This document shows, piece by piece, positions 17,015-25,163 of a stretch of 64,000 nt of DNA. A program made the position numbers and the translations under genes. Origin of the DNA: Bacillota bacterium (GTDB lineage: Bacteria; Bacillota; Clostridia; Acetivibrionales; DSM-1351); assembly GCA_023397905.1 (NCBI GenBank), contig JAEWSZ010000211.1, forward strand, positions 116,489-180,488, written 5' to 3'. The stretch's first letter is position 1; each line of letters opens with the position of its first letter. The notes beneath the pieces were generated by a model. That model was not told where the DNA came from, did no database searches, and was given only the letters and a program-made list of their open reading frames with translations.

Positions 17015-17046
17015 TTATGTAACATAATAATAATTTTGTTACGTAT
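17015..17046. repeat. Recombination-site candidate 2 (AATA centre, inverted relative to site 1)
   Basis: Arms TTATGTAACATAAT and ATTTTGTTACGTAT surround AATA. It shares 17 consecutive bases with the reverse complement of site 1, spanning the centre and the right arm, and lies 68 bp after the recombinase stop. A perfect TATAAT at 16995-17000 reads rightward towards it, with only a weak -35. Confidence 0.55.
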
Positions 17047-17221
17047 ACATTAAAACTCAGTCATATCAACACTTACATAGTGATCATCACTTTTTCGACA
17101 AAATTTCCATTGTTTAAGGCAAGAAAATCCGTTATTGTTCAATTTTAAGTGTATTATTTCAACTCAGACGAGATCAGAACCCAACACAGGATGCTCAAAA
17201 AATATATAAATCGTATACTAT

Positions 17222-17339
17222 AAAAAACACCTTCCGCTTAAATAAGATAAATGCTCCTCTTGCAATACACAGTTTTAATTATTTAAACTGTCTACCACAA
17301 GGAGGAACATATCATATCATTAGCCAAAAGGTGTTTTTT
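17222..17339. repeat. 118-bp imperfect long inverted repeat (MITE-like hairpin)
   Basis: AAAAAACACCTT (17222) pairs with AAGGTGTTTTTT (ends 17339). Moving inward, CTCCTCTTG pairs with CAAGGAGG and ACAGTTT pairs with AAACTGT around a 9-base AT loop. The whole segment folds as one long imperfect stem with T-rich ends. It lies between the recombinase cassette and the 3' end of rsmA, where it could act as a terminator on both strands. Its size and symmetry also fit a miniature inverted-repeat element. The remainder of 17047-17221 shows nothing recognisable. Confidence 0.6.
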
Positions 17340-17351
17340 TATCATGATATT

Positions 17352-18206
17352 TTATGACAATAGATTTGACAGCTCTCCGAACTGCTGCACCGACAATATT
17401 TCCCCTCTGATATTCTCCTTCAGTCCCATTTGCCTGAGGATCTGTTTGATCTGCTCCTTGTCCTTCCGGAAAAATCCCGAATTGGACAGGGCATTCACAA
17501 GGGTTTTTCTCCGTTGTCCGAAGGAGGCCTTCACCAGTTTGAAATACATCTGCCTGTCGTTTACCTTTACAGGCGGTTCATCCAGAATATCCAGCCGTAT
17601 AACGGTGGAATGCACCTCCGGCTGGGGAATAAAGCAATGGGGCGCAACATCAAACATCATCCTCGGGCTGGAATAAAACTGCACTGCCACAGACAGAGCT
17701 CCGTAATCCTTTGTCCCGGGCCCCGAGACCATCCGCAGAGCCACTTCCTTTTGCACCATGAACACCATGCTGTCTATTCCGCCGATTTCCTCCAGAAACT
17801 TCATTATGATGGGAGTGGTTATATAGTACGGAAGGTTTGCCACCACTTTAACACTTCCAGCATTGTATTTTTCTTTAAAGCTGGTTATGATGGCCTCTAT
17901 ATCGGCTTTCATCACATCCTCATTTATTATGTCGATATTCTGAAACTCGCTCAGATTGTCATGCAGGGCCGGTATGAGATGTTTGTCTATTTCAACGGCG
18001 ACCACTCCCGCCGCCCGCTGGGCCAGTTCTCTGGTCATACTGCCGATTCCCGGTCCGATCTCGAGTACCAGGACCGTATTATCGATTTCAGCCGCATCCA
18101 CGATCCTTCTAACAACGCTGTCATCGTTTAAAAAGTTCTGCCCCAGGGATTTTGTAAGCCTCAGATTATGCTTTTTGATCACATCTATGGTGTTGTTTTT
18201 TGCCAT
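17352..18206 (-). CDS. rsmA: 16S rRNA (adenine1518/1519-N6)-dimethyltransferase RsmA (KsgA)
   Basis: 284-residue enzyme that dimethylates two adjacent adenines in helix 45 of 16S rRNA late in 30S assembly. The N-terminus LGQNFLNDDSVVRRIVDAA is diagnostic. SAM motif I is VLEIGPGIGSMTREL, motif II has VVAVEIDKHLIPAL, and the catalytic motif IV is VANLPYYITTPI. The C-terminal helical domain binds rRNA. I start at the ATG at 18206 (GGAG five bases upstream); the frame is open for eleven more codons. In Bacillus it follows yabE and rnmV; here the yabE homologue lies 4.8 kb away, beyond an accessory insertion. Confidence 0.96.
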   Translation of the reverse strand: MAKNNTIDVIKKHNLRLTKSLGQNFLNDDSVVRRIVDAAEIDNTVLVLEIGPGIGSMTRELAQRAAGVVAVEIDKHLIPALHDNLSEFQNIDIINEDVMKADIEAIITSFKEKYNAGSVKVVANLPYYITTPIIMKFLEEIGGIDSMVFMVQKEVALRMVSGPGTKDYGALSVAVQFYSSPRMMFDVAPHCFIPQPEVHSTVIRLDILDEPPVKVNDRQMYFKLVKASFGQRRKTLVNALSNSGFFRKDKEQIKQILRQMGLKENIRGEILSVQQFGELSNLLS

Positions 18207-18295
18207 TTCATCTCCACGGGGCTGCCATATGCCGTACATATTGCTTTTGCAGCAGCCCCTTCAATTATATTTTCTCATTTTCCGCGTATTTTGAA

Positions 18296-18319
18296 AACGG
18301 GGATACCATCATCCCCGTT
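18296..18319 (-). terminator. Terminator after the thuA-gfo unit
   Basis: AACGGGGAT and ATCCCCGTT pair around six bases. On the minus strand the stem is followed by a moderately T-rich stretch. It separates the oxidoreductase gene from rsmA. Confidence 0.6.
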
Positions 18320-18407
18320 ATAGATTCAATTATACCGTAATATTAAAATAAAGAAAGCCGGCAAAATAAAAAATTCAATATATGTGAAATTTCAAGTATA
18401 ATCAGTC

Positions 18408-19511
18408 CTACCGTACGTACCCTTTTATGAGGCCTGTTCTCAGCGGCTGCGGTCTGCTGCACTCTGTTTTCAGGTCCACAAAAGTCCGCTTATCTGAACT
18501 GTCGTGGAAGGCCTGCATTATTTCCAGCACATGGCAGCCGAGTTCACCGCTGGCAATATTGGTCCTGCCGCTGTTTATGGCGTCAGCCATGTCAGCCACT
18601 CCCAGGCCTCTGCTGTTTTCCGAATATATATGCGTAAGCGGAAGCTCCTTGAACTCATCGCTGAAATAGGTCCGTATTTTAACATCTCCGCCGAAGGTAT
18701 TGGGATCCGGCACTATAAGCGTTCCTCCCGAGCCGTATATTTCTATCCTCGGAAGTGTGCTCCCCCAGACGTCAAAGCTGGTGATCATGGTGGCAATAGC
18801 CCCGTTTTTGAATTCTATGGTGCCCGCCACATGGGTGGGAACCTTTACGTCAATGATTTTTCCGTACTTTTTCTCGCTTGTTATGGTCCTCTGCCTGTAT
18901 GTGACGGCAGTCATGCCCGCCACCGTTTTCGCGGGGCCTATAAGGGAAACGAGAGCTGTAATATAATATGGTCCCATGTCAAACATAGGTCCGCCGCCTA
19001 TATCGTAATAGAATTCCGGATCCGGATGCCAGCTCTCGTGCCCATGGCATACCATAAAGGCTGTGGCGCCTATGACATCACCGATCAGGCCGTCGTCTAT
19101 GGCTTTTCTGCAGGTTTGCAGGCCTGCCCCCAAAAACGTGTCGGGGGCGCAGCCGAGCAGTAAATTGTTTTTTTCCGCCAGCTCCCTGAGCTCGATTCCC
19201 TGCTCCGCTTTCAGCGAAAGCGGCTTTTCCACGTATACGTTTTTGCCCGCCTCCAGTGCCTTTTTGCATATTTCGAAGTGGAACCGGGGCGTGGACAGGT
19301 TTATTACGATTTTTATTTCCGGGTCCCTGAGCATTTCCTCCATGGTATATACCTTTGGGATGTCATATTTCTTCTGCGCCGCCAGAACCCGCTCCTCCAC
19401 CAGATCACTCACAGCCCATACCTGCGTGTTCACAAAGGTTGAAGTCAGGTTCTGCAGGTAGATATCGCTGATATTTCCACAGCCTATAATTCCGATTTTA
19501 ACCTTTTCCAT
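18408..19511 (-). CDS. Gfo/Idh/MocA-family oxidoreductase
   Basis: 367-residue NAD(P)-dependent dehydrogenase acting on sugars or sugar derivatives. The N-terminal Rossmann fold has GIIGCGNISDIYLQNL. The catalytic lysine motif EKPLSLKAEQG is at about residues 94-104. The C-terminal alpha/beta domain contains the conserved region ATAFMVCHGHESWHPDPEFYYDIGGGPMFDMGPYYITALV (quoted in part: GGGPMFDMGPYY). The gene is preceded by TGGAGGG. It follows a ThuA-domain gene by 24 bp; Gfo/Idh and ThuA genes are frequently paired in carbohydrate loci (the thuAB pair of trehalose and related disaccharide oxidation). The exact sugar is unknown. Confidence 0.9.
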   Translation of the reverse strand: MEKVKIGIIGCGNISDIYLQNLTSTFVNTQVWAVSDLVEERVLAAQKKYDIPKVYTMEEMLRDPEIKIVINLSTPRFHFEICKKALEAGKNVYVEKPLSLKAEQGIELRELAEKNNLLLGCAPDTFLGAGLQTCRKAIDDGLIGDVIGATAFMVCHGHESWHPDPEFYYDIGGGPMFDMGPYYITALVSLIGPAKTVAGMTAVTYRQRTITSEKKYGKIIDVKVPTHVAGTIEFKNGAIATMITSFDVWGSTLPRIEIYGSGGTLIVPDPNTFGGDVKIRTYFSDEFKELPLTHIYSENSRGLGVADMADAINSGRTNIASGELGCHVLEIMQAFHDSSDKRTFVDLKTECSRPQPLRTGLIKGYVR

Positions 19512-19535
19512 AGCTTTTGCCCTCCATTTTTAATT

Positions 19536-20201
19536 TTATATTAAATTGTTTGCCCACAAAAATCCGCGCTTCATCAATTCTCCGGCTTCAGGTATGTCAA
19601 AAATATCCGCATGGTGCCCAAGAGAGGTGTAAAAGATCCTGCCCTTTCCCCATTTCTTGGTGTACGCCACAGGCATAAGCACCGGCCCATTCTCACTGTG
19701 AGGCCCTGGTACGAGCGGAAATGCAGTGGTAGCGAGCACATTGACCACGGGATCGATATGCAGATAATAGTGCTCCGTTTTTACCTTGAAATCATTTATT
19801 CCCTCCACAATAGGACTTGAGCCGGCTTTAATGATATTTACCTCGTATTCCACGCCGTCGTTTCCGGGATGCTCCACCCATTGGGAACCGGTCATAAATT
19901 GCCATTTCGTATTGGTCCTGAAAGCGTCGCACATACCTCCGTGGCAGCCCGCAAGCCCTATTCCGCTTTCAACCGCCGCACAGATATTGTCCACGTATTC
20001 ATTTTTTATTTCACTCATTGTGTACACAGGTATTATCAGCGAATACTTTTTCAGATTTTCAAGGCTCTCGAAGACATTCAGATCTTCAAAGATATCGACT
20101 TCAAAGCCCTCGCTTTTCAGCAGCCCGTCAAATACCTGCGAAACTTCCACCGGCTGGTGTCCGTCCCAGCCGCCCCTTACTATCAACGCTTTTTTTAACA
20201 T
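19536..20201 (-). CDS. ThuA-domain protein (trehalose-utilisation-like)
   Basis: 221-residue protein with the glutamine-amidotransferase-like ThuA fold. It begins LKKALIVRGGWDGHQPVEVSQVF, contains IPVYTMSEIKNEYVDNI and the motif GLAGCHGGMCDAF (nucleophile-elbow position) and ends GRIFYTSLGHHADIFD, all usual for ThuA proteins. I start at the ATG at 20201 because GAGGTTGG lies just upstream; the frame is open another 15 codons. It is the first gene of a two-gene unit with the Gfo/Idh oxidoreductase, and an AraC-type regulator is divergent to it. ThuA proteins act in disaccharide oxidation pathways; the substrate here is not determined. Confidence 0.87.
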   Translation of the reverse strand: MLKKALIVRGGWDGHQPVEVSQVFDGLLKSEGFEVDIFEDLNVFESLENLKKYSLIIPVYTMSEIKNEYVDNICAAVESGIGLAGCHGGMCDAFRTNTKWQFMTGSQWVEHPGNDGVEYEVNIIKAGSSPIVEGINDFKVKTEHYYLHIDPVVNVLATTAFPLVPGPHSENGPVLMPVAYTKKWGKGRIFYTSLGHHADIFDIPEAGELMKRGFLWANNLI

Positions 20202-20413
20202 TTTTCCAACCTCCTCGAACCGCATAGCAGCCGTAAATCCAGGCATACTCCGGCAATACCGCCGCAGCCTTCCATGCTGAACGCAGTGAAAAATTTACTT
20301 GCTTTCTAAAAAAATACTACTATTAACAGCGTAGCAATAAAAGAAATTAAACATAAAAAAATAGACAATTATTGCGGTAGATTGTATTATATAAGTAGCT
20401 CAGTTATTGCAGG

Positions 20414-20443
20414 CCGGAAGGCTGGGATTTCAGCCGTAATTGA
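20414..20443 (+). repeat. Dispersed repeat, copy 1
   Basis: CCGGAAGG, then a GGGATTTCAGCCGTAATTGA core. One of four related intergenic copies in this window; see the copies at 22864, 30489 and 61156. Confidence 0.5.
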
Positions 20444-20486
20444 ACGTGATGTAAAAACTTTTTTGCGGATACGGCAGGTGGACGTG

Positions 20487-21278
20487 ATGATTTTTTACGA
20501 GAACAAATCAAGCCATATATATTGCTGGAGGGGAAATGACATGACCTTCCCCCTCCATATTCATAAGGAAATCGAGCTGATGCTTGTAAAAAAAGGCGAG
20601 ATAGAGGTTACCATCAATTCCGTTTCCAGGCTTTTGCATGAGGGGGACATAAGCTTTGCTCCGCCCAATTCCATTCACAGCTATAAGACCTGCGCTTCCA
20701 ACGAGCATCTGATCATTATTTTCAACATGGATCTGCTGCCATTGTACAAAAATATTTTTTCAGCCTGTAAAGCTTCCGAGACCCATCTCCGCGCTTCGCT
20801 GGTACCGGATGAAGTAATTACTTCATTTGAACAGATTTACAGGGAAGCTCACTCTGATAACAACCCCGGAATAATCACAGGCTATCTTTATATTATGATC
20901 AGCAGGCTAATGCCCTTACTGGGCCTGAAAAAAACATCGAAGGAAGCGGGAGGTGATCTGCTCGAACGCCTGCTGGGCCACATACAGCGGAATTATCTCA
21001 ATCCCATAAGTTTAAATTCCATTGCCTCGGAGCTGAATATCAGCCCCTACTACGTATCCAGGCTGTTTTCCAACAATATCGGAGTGAGGCTGGACAAATA
21101 TATCAATGAGTTGAGGATCAGCTATGCAAACCACCTGCTGGCTTCTTCGGACAAACAAATCACGGAAATAGCCTTTGAATGCGGGTTTGACACATTGAGG
21201 ACCTTCAACAGGGCCTATAAAAGCATTACGGACATCACCCCGCGGGAATACCGGAGGCTTGCAAGCAGTCAGGATTAG
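20487..21278 (+). CDS. AraC-family transcriptional regulator (thuA-gfo locus)
   Basis: 263-residue regulator. The N-terminal cupin sensor has HIHKEIELMLVKKGEIEVTINS and FAPPNSIHSYKTC. The C-terminal double helix-turn-helix (about residues 165-260) includes LNSIASELNISPYYVSRLFSNNIG and ITEIAFECGFDTLRTFNRAYKSITDITPREYR, the AraC/XylS signature. The frame is open back to 20382, but the ATG at 20487 has AGGTGG five bases upstream and is preferred. It is divergent from thuA-gfo and is probably their activator in response to a sugar. It converges on the CGNR gene, with adjoining stop codons. Confidence 0.9.
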   Translation: MIFYENKSSHIYCWRGNDMTFPLHIHKEIELMLVKKGEIEVTINSVSRLLHEGDISFAPPNSIHSYKTCASNEHLIIIFNMDLLPLYKNIFSACKASETHLRASLVPDEVITSFEQIYREAHSDNNPGIITGYLYIMISRLMPLLGLKKTSKEAGGDLLERLLGHIQRNYLNPISLNSIASELNISPYYVSRLFSNNIGVRLDKYINELRISYANHLLASSDKQITEIAFECGFDTLRTFNRAYKSITDITPREYRRLASSQD

Positions 21279-21827
21279 TTACTCCTTCAGCTCGCCCTTT
21301 TGTCTTTGCCTGAATCTCCTGACTTTCATGAGACTGGCGCAGGTGTCGTCACACCATTTTTTATTTTTACTTTTACTTTCATCAATAAAAAACCAGCCGC
21401 ATTGTGGATTGCCGCACATTCTCAGCCGGTCCGCCAGCTCTTTGGTATACAGCTCTGAAAATGAGGCCGCAACCTCAGCCATAAACCAATTCCAATTTCT
21501 CTTTTCGGGTATGAGGCTGAGCCTGCACAGGTCATTCTCTTCCACCAGCCGGCGGCTGAAGCCTGCACCGGCCATATAGCTGTTAACATGCTTAATATCG
21601 GCCTCTGTCAGGTTGCCTCCCCCTGCGGTCTTTTCAAGCAATACGGCAAAAATACCCCTCATTTCAATCAATTCCTCCACCTGCCGCTCCGATGGAACCG
21701 GAAGTGAAGCAATATCCCACTTCCCGGCCAGCTCCATAAGCCATCCGGTATTCTTCAGCTGATCCGCAAATAATTCATGGGTAATATACCATCTGCTATT
21801 AATAAAATCAATACACAACATTTCCAT
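21279..21827 (-). CDS. CGNR zinc-finger (ABATE-type) putative stress regulator
   Basis: 182-residue protein with an N-terminal ABATE-like domain (CIDFINSRWYITHELF) and a C-terminal CGNR zinc finger: CGNPQCGWFFIDESK, then KKWCDDTCASLMKVRRFRQRQ. The two CxxxxC/CxxxC pairs give a four-cysteine zinc site followed by a basic helix. Family members are predicted transcription regulators with poorly known targets. A GAGGG ribosome site precedes the ATG. It is divergent from the QueG-like Fe-S protein gene with 117 bp between them and may control it; that is an inference from position alone. Confidence 0.85.
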   Translation of the reverse strand: MEMLCIDFINSRWYITHELFADQLKNTGWLMELAGKWDIASLPVPSERQVEELIEMRGIFAVLLEKTAGGGNLTEADIKHVNSYMAGAGFSRRLVEENDLCRLSLIPEKRNWNWFMAEVAASFSELYTKELADRLRMCGNPQCGWFFIDESKSKNKKWCDDTCASLMKVRRFRQRQKGELKE

Positions 21828-21944
21828 TTGTAACCCTCATTATCCCTATTGACCGTTACATATTGCTATGATAATATAATTATAATTACGTAACTGTCTT
21901 TTGTCAAAATGTCAGTTACAAAACGAATGGAAAAGGAGAAAAAT

Positions 21945-22859
21945 ATGCTTGGTGAAGTTTTAAGCTCGGAAATGGAAAATGCCGGTTTTAAAATGAAAAT
22001 ATTTGAGGCCGGACACCTGGATGAAATCCGCAATGATTTTGAGGACCTTGTAAATAACGGCTTTCTGGACAAAGATTTCTACAGAAACTCTCTGTCGCAT
22101 TTTAAATATGAGTATAAAAATGTGATGGAAAATGCCAAATATGTAATACTTGTGGCAGCGCCGCAGTACAAAAGCATCGTGAAATTTAAAACGGAAAGCG
22201 GAGAAATACCGGCTGTGATTCCTCCTACATACAATTATCCATCCATAGACAAAAGGATTACGGATATACTCAGCACCTTCCATGCAAAAAACAATTGCAG
22301 ACTGGCCAGAATCAGTCTTCCCATGAAGCTTCTGGCGGTAAGGAGCGGTCTTGGGCAATACGGCAGAAACAATATATGCTATATACCGGGTAGCGGAAGT
22401 TTTAACAGGCTGCTGGCCTTTATAACGGACTGCTGCCTCGGTGAGGACAGCTGGGGCGGGATCTCAACCATGAAGAGCTGCGAAGCCTGCTCGGCATGCG
22501 TTGACAGCTGTCCCACAGGAGCGGTCGGTACCGGGCAGTTTCTCATAAATGCTCTCAAGTGTATTACAAATTATAATGAAGAGCTGGATCCCATACCGGG
22601 CTGGATGGATCCCGGCTGTCACAACGCAATTGTAGGCTGTATGAAGTGCCAGTCCGCCTGTCCCCATAACGCAGGCTTGATTGACATGACAGATGAAGAA
22701 ATATTTTTCGACACCCTGGAAACACATCTGATACTGGACGGTGCGGAATTCGGCAGCCTGCCTGCGGAAACCAGAAGCAAAATATCCTCCATCGGCATGG
22801 AACCCTATTACAGCCTGCTGCCGAGAAATATAAACCTGCTGAAGCCAATTACCGGCTGA
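21945..22859 (+). CDS. QueG-like 4Fe-4S double-cluster protein
   Basis: 304-residue cytoplasmic protein related to epoxyqueuosine reductase QueG. The C-terminal third has CEACSACVDSCPTGAVG and CMKCQSACPHN, which would bind two [4Fe-4S] clusters. RSGLGQYGRNNICY resembles the cobalamin-domain segment of QueG (GLGWxGKN). It is about 70 residues shorter than QueG and lacks the C-terminal HEAT region, so it may not act on queuosine. Short paralogues of this type are often found in anaerobes with unassigned reductase roles. The ATG at 21945 is chosen for its GGAG spacing; the frame is open twelve codons further. It is divergent from the CGNR regulator. Confidence 0.85.
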   Translation: MLGEVLSSEMENAGFKMKIFEAGHLDEIRNDFEDLVNNGFLDKDFYRNSLSHFKYEYKNVMENAKYVILVAAPQYKSIVKFKTESGEIPAVIPPTYNYPSIDKRITDILSTFHAKNNCRLARISLPMKLLAVRSGLGQYGRNNICYIPGSGSFNRLLAFITDCCLGEDSWGGISTMKSCEACSACVDSCPTGAVGTGQFLINALKCITNYNEELDPIPGWMDPGCHNAIVGCMKCQSACPHNAGLIDMTDEEIFFDTLETHLILDGAEFGSLPAETRSKISSIGMEPYYSLLPRNINLLKPITG

Positions 22860-22863
22860 AGAC

Positions 22864-22889
22864 GAAGGTTTCAACCGCAATCGGCTTTA
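22864..22889 (+). repeat. Dispersed repeat, copy 2
   Basis: GAAGGTTTCAACCGCAATC followed by GGCTTTA matches the copy at 61156 at about 23 of 26 positions. It starts four bases after the stop of the QueG-like gene. Confidence 0.5.
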
Positions 22890-22925
22890 CGGCCGGACAA
22901 CGGCTGAATCAAAAGGGCCAAACGT

Positions 22926-22962
22926 AGAAAAAGAGCTGACACAGGTATAAACCGGTCAGCTC
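22926..22962 (-). terminator. Terminator of the yabE-type gene
   Basis: GAGCTGAC (22933) and GTCAGCTC (22955) form the stem. On the minus strand it is followed by TTTTTC. It is about 75 bp after the stop of the yabE-type gene. Confidence 0.75.
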
Positions 22963-23034
22963 CAACAGTCCCTTTAAAACTCTTATTTTGTTTACACACC
23001 TTTGCTTGCCTTTTCATATCTGAATAAAAGCAGG

Positions 23035-24135
23035 CTATCTCAGTATATAAACCTTAACCTTTTTTACTCCCCATGCGTTTGATGCGCTTGTGGAATCAAG
23101 ATATACGTCTATCGTGTTTCCTTTAACTGCGCCTCCCACGTCTGCGGCAACTGCATATCCATAATCAGCCGCCATTCCGGGAACCTCCACGTACACTCTG
23201 GTTCCCAGCGGGATAACCTTGGGGTCTACTGCAATAATTCCCTTCTTTACCCTGGCCCCGGTTGCCGTAATTCCAAAACCCGGATCTCCGGGACTTTTAC
23301 CGGTATCGGCAAAAGAAGCGGTATATGAGGTGGCCCTCATACTCATTACCTTGGAAAATCTTAATGTATCTCCTCTTGATGTCTTGTAGTTTAAAACCGT
23401 ACCAACCTCCACAATTTTGTCCAGGGGATTTGTCGCGACTACATCCTTGACTAATTGCTTGGTGATCTGCTTTCCATTCTCAAAAACTACAGTAAACGTC
23501 TTTTCTCTTACGCCTTCTTTTCCTTCTCTTACTGTATTTTTTACTCCTTTATCTACTCGGTTGTTTTCTTTTGTAATGGTTTTGAATGGAACAGGCGTTG
23601 ATTCCACAACTGTCTTCTGGTCAACACGGATTATAGATATATCCATGTTTGATACTATTTTGTCTCCCAATTGAGACCCGACGAATTTGTCGTTTTCGTC
23701 GACGCTAATGCCGTTGTCGCTCAGTACCTCTTTGACAGTGTTCTTATAGCTTTTTACATCAAACTCTTTTCCATCCACCTTAATTGAAACAGGCACAGCT
23801 CTTTTTATCTCTATCTTGTTCTCTCCTATTTTACCGAGCTTTGCACTGTATGGCATACTTATGTAGTCCTCACCTGCTACTGTAATGCCGGTTTGCTCCA
23901 GTACCTCCCTTACTGTCGCCTTCATTGTTTTTACTGCGATTACATGTCCATTGTCGTTAATAACAACGTGCCTCTTCAACCCGTTAAAAACAAAAAATCC
24001 TGCCGTAATTGATATAACAACAGCCAAACATATAATTGCAATATCCAATGCCCTGATTCTGAATAATGAATTTCCGCGCTTTCTGAAATTCATTTGTGAA
24101 AAATACCTTTTAATATTCTTCGCAATCGGTATCAC
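23035..24135 (-). CDS. YabE-type cell-wall protein with DUF348, G5 and 3D domains
   Basis: 366-residue membrane-anchored, surface-exposed protein predicted to act on peptidoglycan, related to resuscitation-promoting factors and Bacillus YabE. TM segment is at about residues 30-50. DUF348 repeats follow (VIAVKTMKATVREVLEQTGI and FDVKSYKNTVKEVLSDNGI), then a G5 domain (about 165-245, NTVREGKEGVREKTFTVVFENGK) that may bind the wall, then a 3D domain (about 268-365) with catalytic-type aspartates in IAVDP, AADVG and IDVYLDS. The start is GTG 24135 with AGGAGG nine bases upstream. Its neighbours tatD and metG keep the Bacillus order; rnmV and rsmA, which normally follow, are displaced. Confidence 0.92.
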   Translation of the reverse strand: MIPIAKNIKRYFSQMNFRKRGNSLFRIRALDIAIICLAVVISITAGFFVFNGLKRHVVINDNGHVIAVKTMKATVREVLEQTGITVAGEDYISMPYSAKLGKIGENKIEIKRAVPVSIKVDGKEFDVKSYKNTVKEVLSDNGISVDENDKFVGSQLGDKIVSNMDISIIRVDQKTVVESTPVPFKTITKENNRVDKGVKNTVREGKEGVREKTFTVVFENGKQITKQLVKDVVATNPLDKIVEVGTVLNYKTSRGDTLRFSKVMSMRATSYTASFADTGKSPGDPGFGITATGARVKKGIIAVDPKVIPLGTRVYVEVPGMAADYGYAVAADVGGAVKGNTIDVYLDSTSASNAWGVKKVKVYILR

Positions 24136-24341
24136 ATTACTAACCTCCTGTTAGAAATATTCAAAGGGACTGTGAATATTTTATTCTAAGCATATTATTT
24201 TGTCAAATATATTGCCTAGAAACTGGTAATTAATTTCCAGTTCAATCCCTCATTGTAAATTATTAACTGGATTTTAGTATATTATTCAGCGCAGATGATT
24301 ATGACAAAGAATATTTGTGAAATGTAGCGTACAAGCACCTT

Positions 24342-25055
24342 TTACGGCTTCTCAGCTATTTCGGAAATGCGCCATTCATTGGTTTCCTGGTCGAGTACCA
24401 TAGTAAAGTATTTTTCATTATCCCCTTTTTTGTAGAGTGCCTGCGGGATATCACTGTCGTTTTTTCCGGTTTCATCGGGCTTATCCACTTCAAGGACCAC
24501 ATCAAATTGAATTCTGCCTATGTGCTCATCGTCGGACAATTTGGTAAACAGCTTTGAGGACTTCAGCCTCATGGCTTTCACTTCACTTTTGTATGACGAC
24601 GTAAATTTGTCCTTATTCATTAGGATTTCATTCTGCGAATTTTTGCTTATGAGGGCCTGGGCGTTTTGATAATTTTTAGAGTTGACCGCCTCCACCCAAT
24701 TTTTAATAACAGCCTCAAAAGGCTCAGGATTCAGATTGCTTTTGAGTGCGGCTATCAGCTGGTTTTTAGCGTATACCTCCTGCTTGACGGTGACATTTTC
24801 ACCGCTGAGTGAGGATATATTTTCTTTTAAAGTGTTGTTTTCATCGATGAGAGAATCCACCCTCTGGCTCAGTTCCTTGTTGGACTTGTCAAGATTGTTG
24901 ATTTTTTCCCCAAGGGTGTCTATGCTCAGATTTTTGGCGTCGCTGAGATTCTGATAGTTTTCCAGCTGCTTTTCCCTGTCCCACAGCAGGTAATTAAAAG
25001 AAATAAGTATCGCTATAAGAAATACAAATATAATAACAATAATAAATTTTTTCAT
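24342..25055 (-). CDS. Membrane-anchored coiled-coil protein of unknown function
   Basis: 237 residues. One N-terminal membrane segment (about 4-22, IIVIIFVFLIAILISF) is followed by a coiled coil from about 28 to 100 (LENYQNL..IDTLGEKINNLDKSNKELSQRVDSL, shown in part). A C-terminal domain of about 120 residues follows (FEAVIKNWVEAVNSKNYQNA, and a final YFTMVLDQETNEWRISEI) that resembles NTF2-like or lipocalin-like folds in pattern. It has no recognised enzyme motif. The ATG at 25055 follows GGAGG by four bases. It lies between tatD and yabE, where Bacillus has no gene, and reads the same way, so it may share the tatD transcript. It is probably anchored outside the membrane. Confidence 0.75.
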   Translation of the reverse strand: MKKFIIVIIFVFLIAILISFNYLLWDREKQLENYQNLSDAKNLSIDTLGEKINNLDKSNKELSQRVDSLIDENNTLKENISSLSGENVTVKQEVYAKNQLIAALKSNLNPEPFEAVIKNWVEAVNSKNYQNAQALISKNSQNEILMNKDKFTSSYKSEVKAMRLKSSKLFTKLSDDEHIGRIQFDVVLEVDKPDETGKNDSDIPQALYKKGDNEKYFTMVLDQETNEWRISEIAEKP

Positions 25056-25068
25056 TTTACCTCCACGC

Positions 25069-25135
25069 CCCATATGGGCCAAGTCAACTATGTTGACTGA
25101 AATGAATTGTCTCACCAGGCACATGCGCCTGGTGA
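25069..25135. repeat. Cluster of three palindromes between tatD and the coiled-coil gene
   Basis: CCCATATGGG (25069-25078), GTCAACTATGTTGAC (25083-25097) and TCACCAGGC/GCCTGGTGA around six bases (25112-25135) follow one another within 67 bp. None has a T-run on the minus strand, so they are not obvious terminators. They could be an RNA-processing structure or protein-binding sites. Confidence 0.6.
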
Positions 25136-25163
25136 TGAGAATAAACCCGGATTTATTATTATT

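Larger units (their letters stand above)
16161..17046. other. Candidate self-inverting recombinase cassette
   Basis: A single-domain tyrosine recombinase gene is bracketed by two 32-bp near-palindromic sites. Site 2 matches the reverse complement of site 1 at 27 of 32 positions and site 1 itself at 25 of 32; the difference comes from the 4-bp centres, TATT and AATA, which are reverse complements. Inversely oriented sites around a recombinase would invert the 886-bp segment. Neighbours are the cheA side (promoter end) on the left and the 3' end of rsmA on the right. Inversion itself is inferred, not observed. Confidence 0.5.

Noticed and set aside
17047..17221. Small gene between the recombinase cassette and the long hairpin
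   Set aside because: No frame with start, ribosome site and plausible length was found on either strand.
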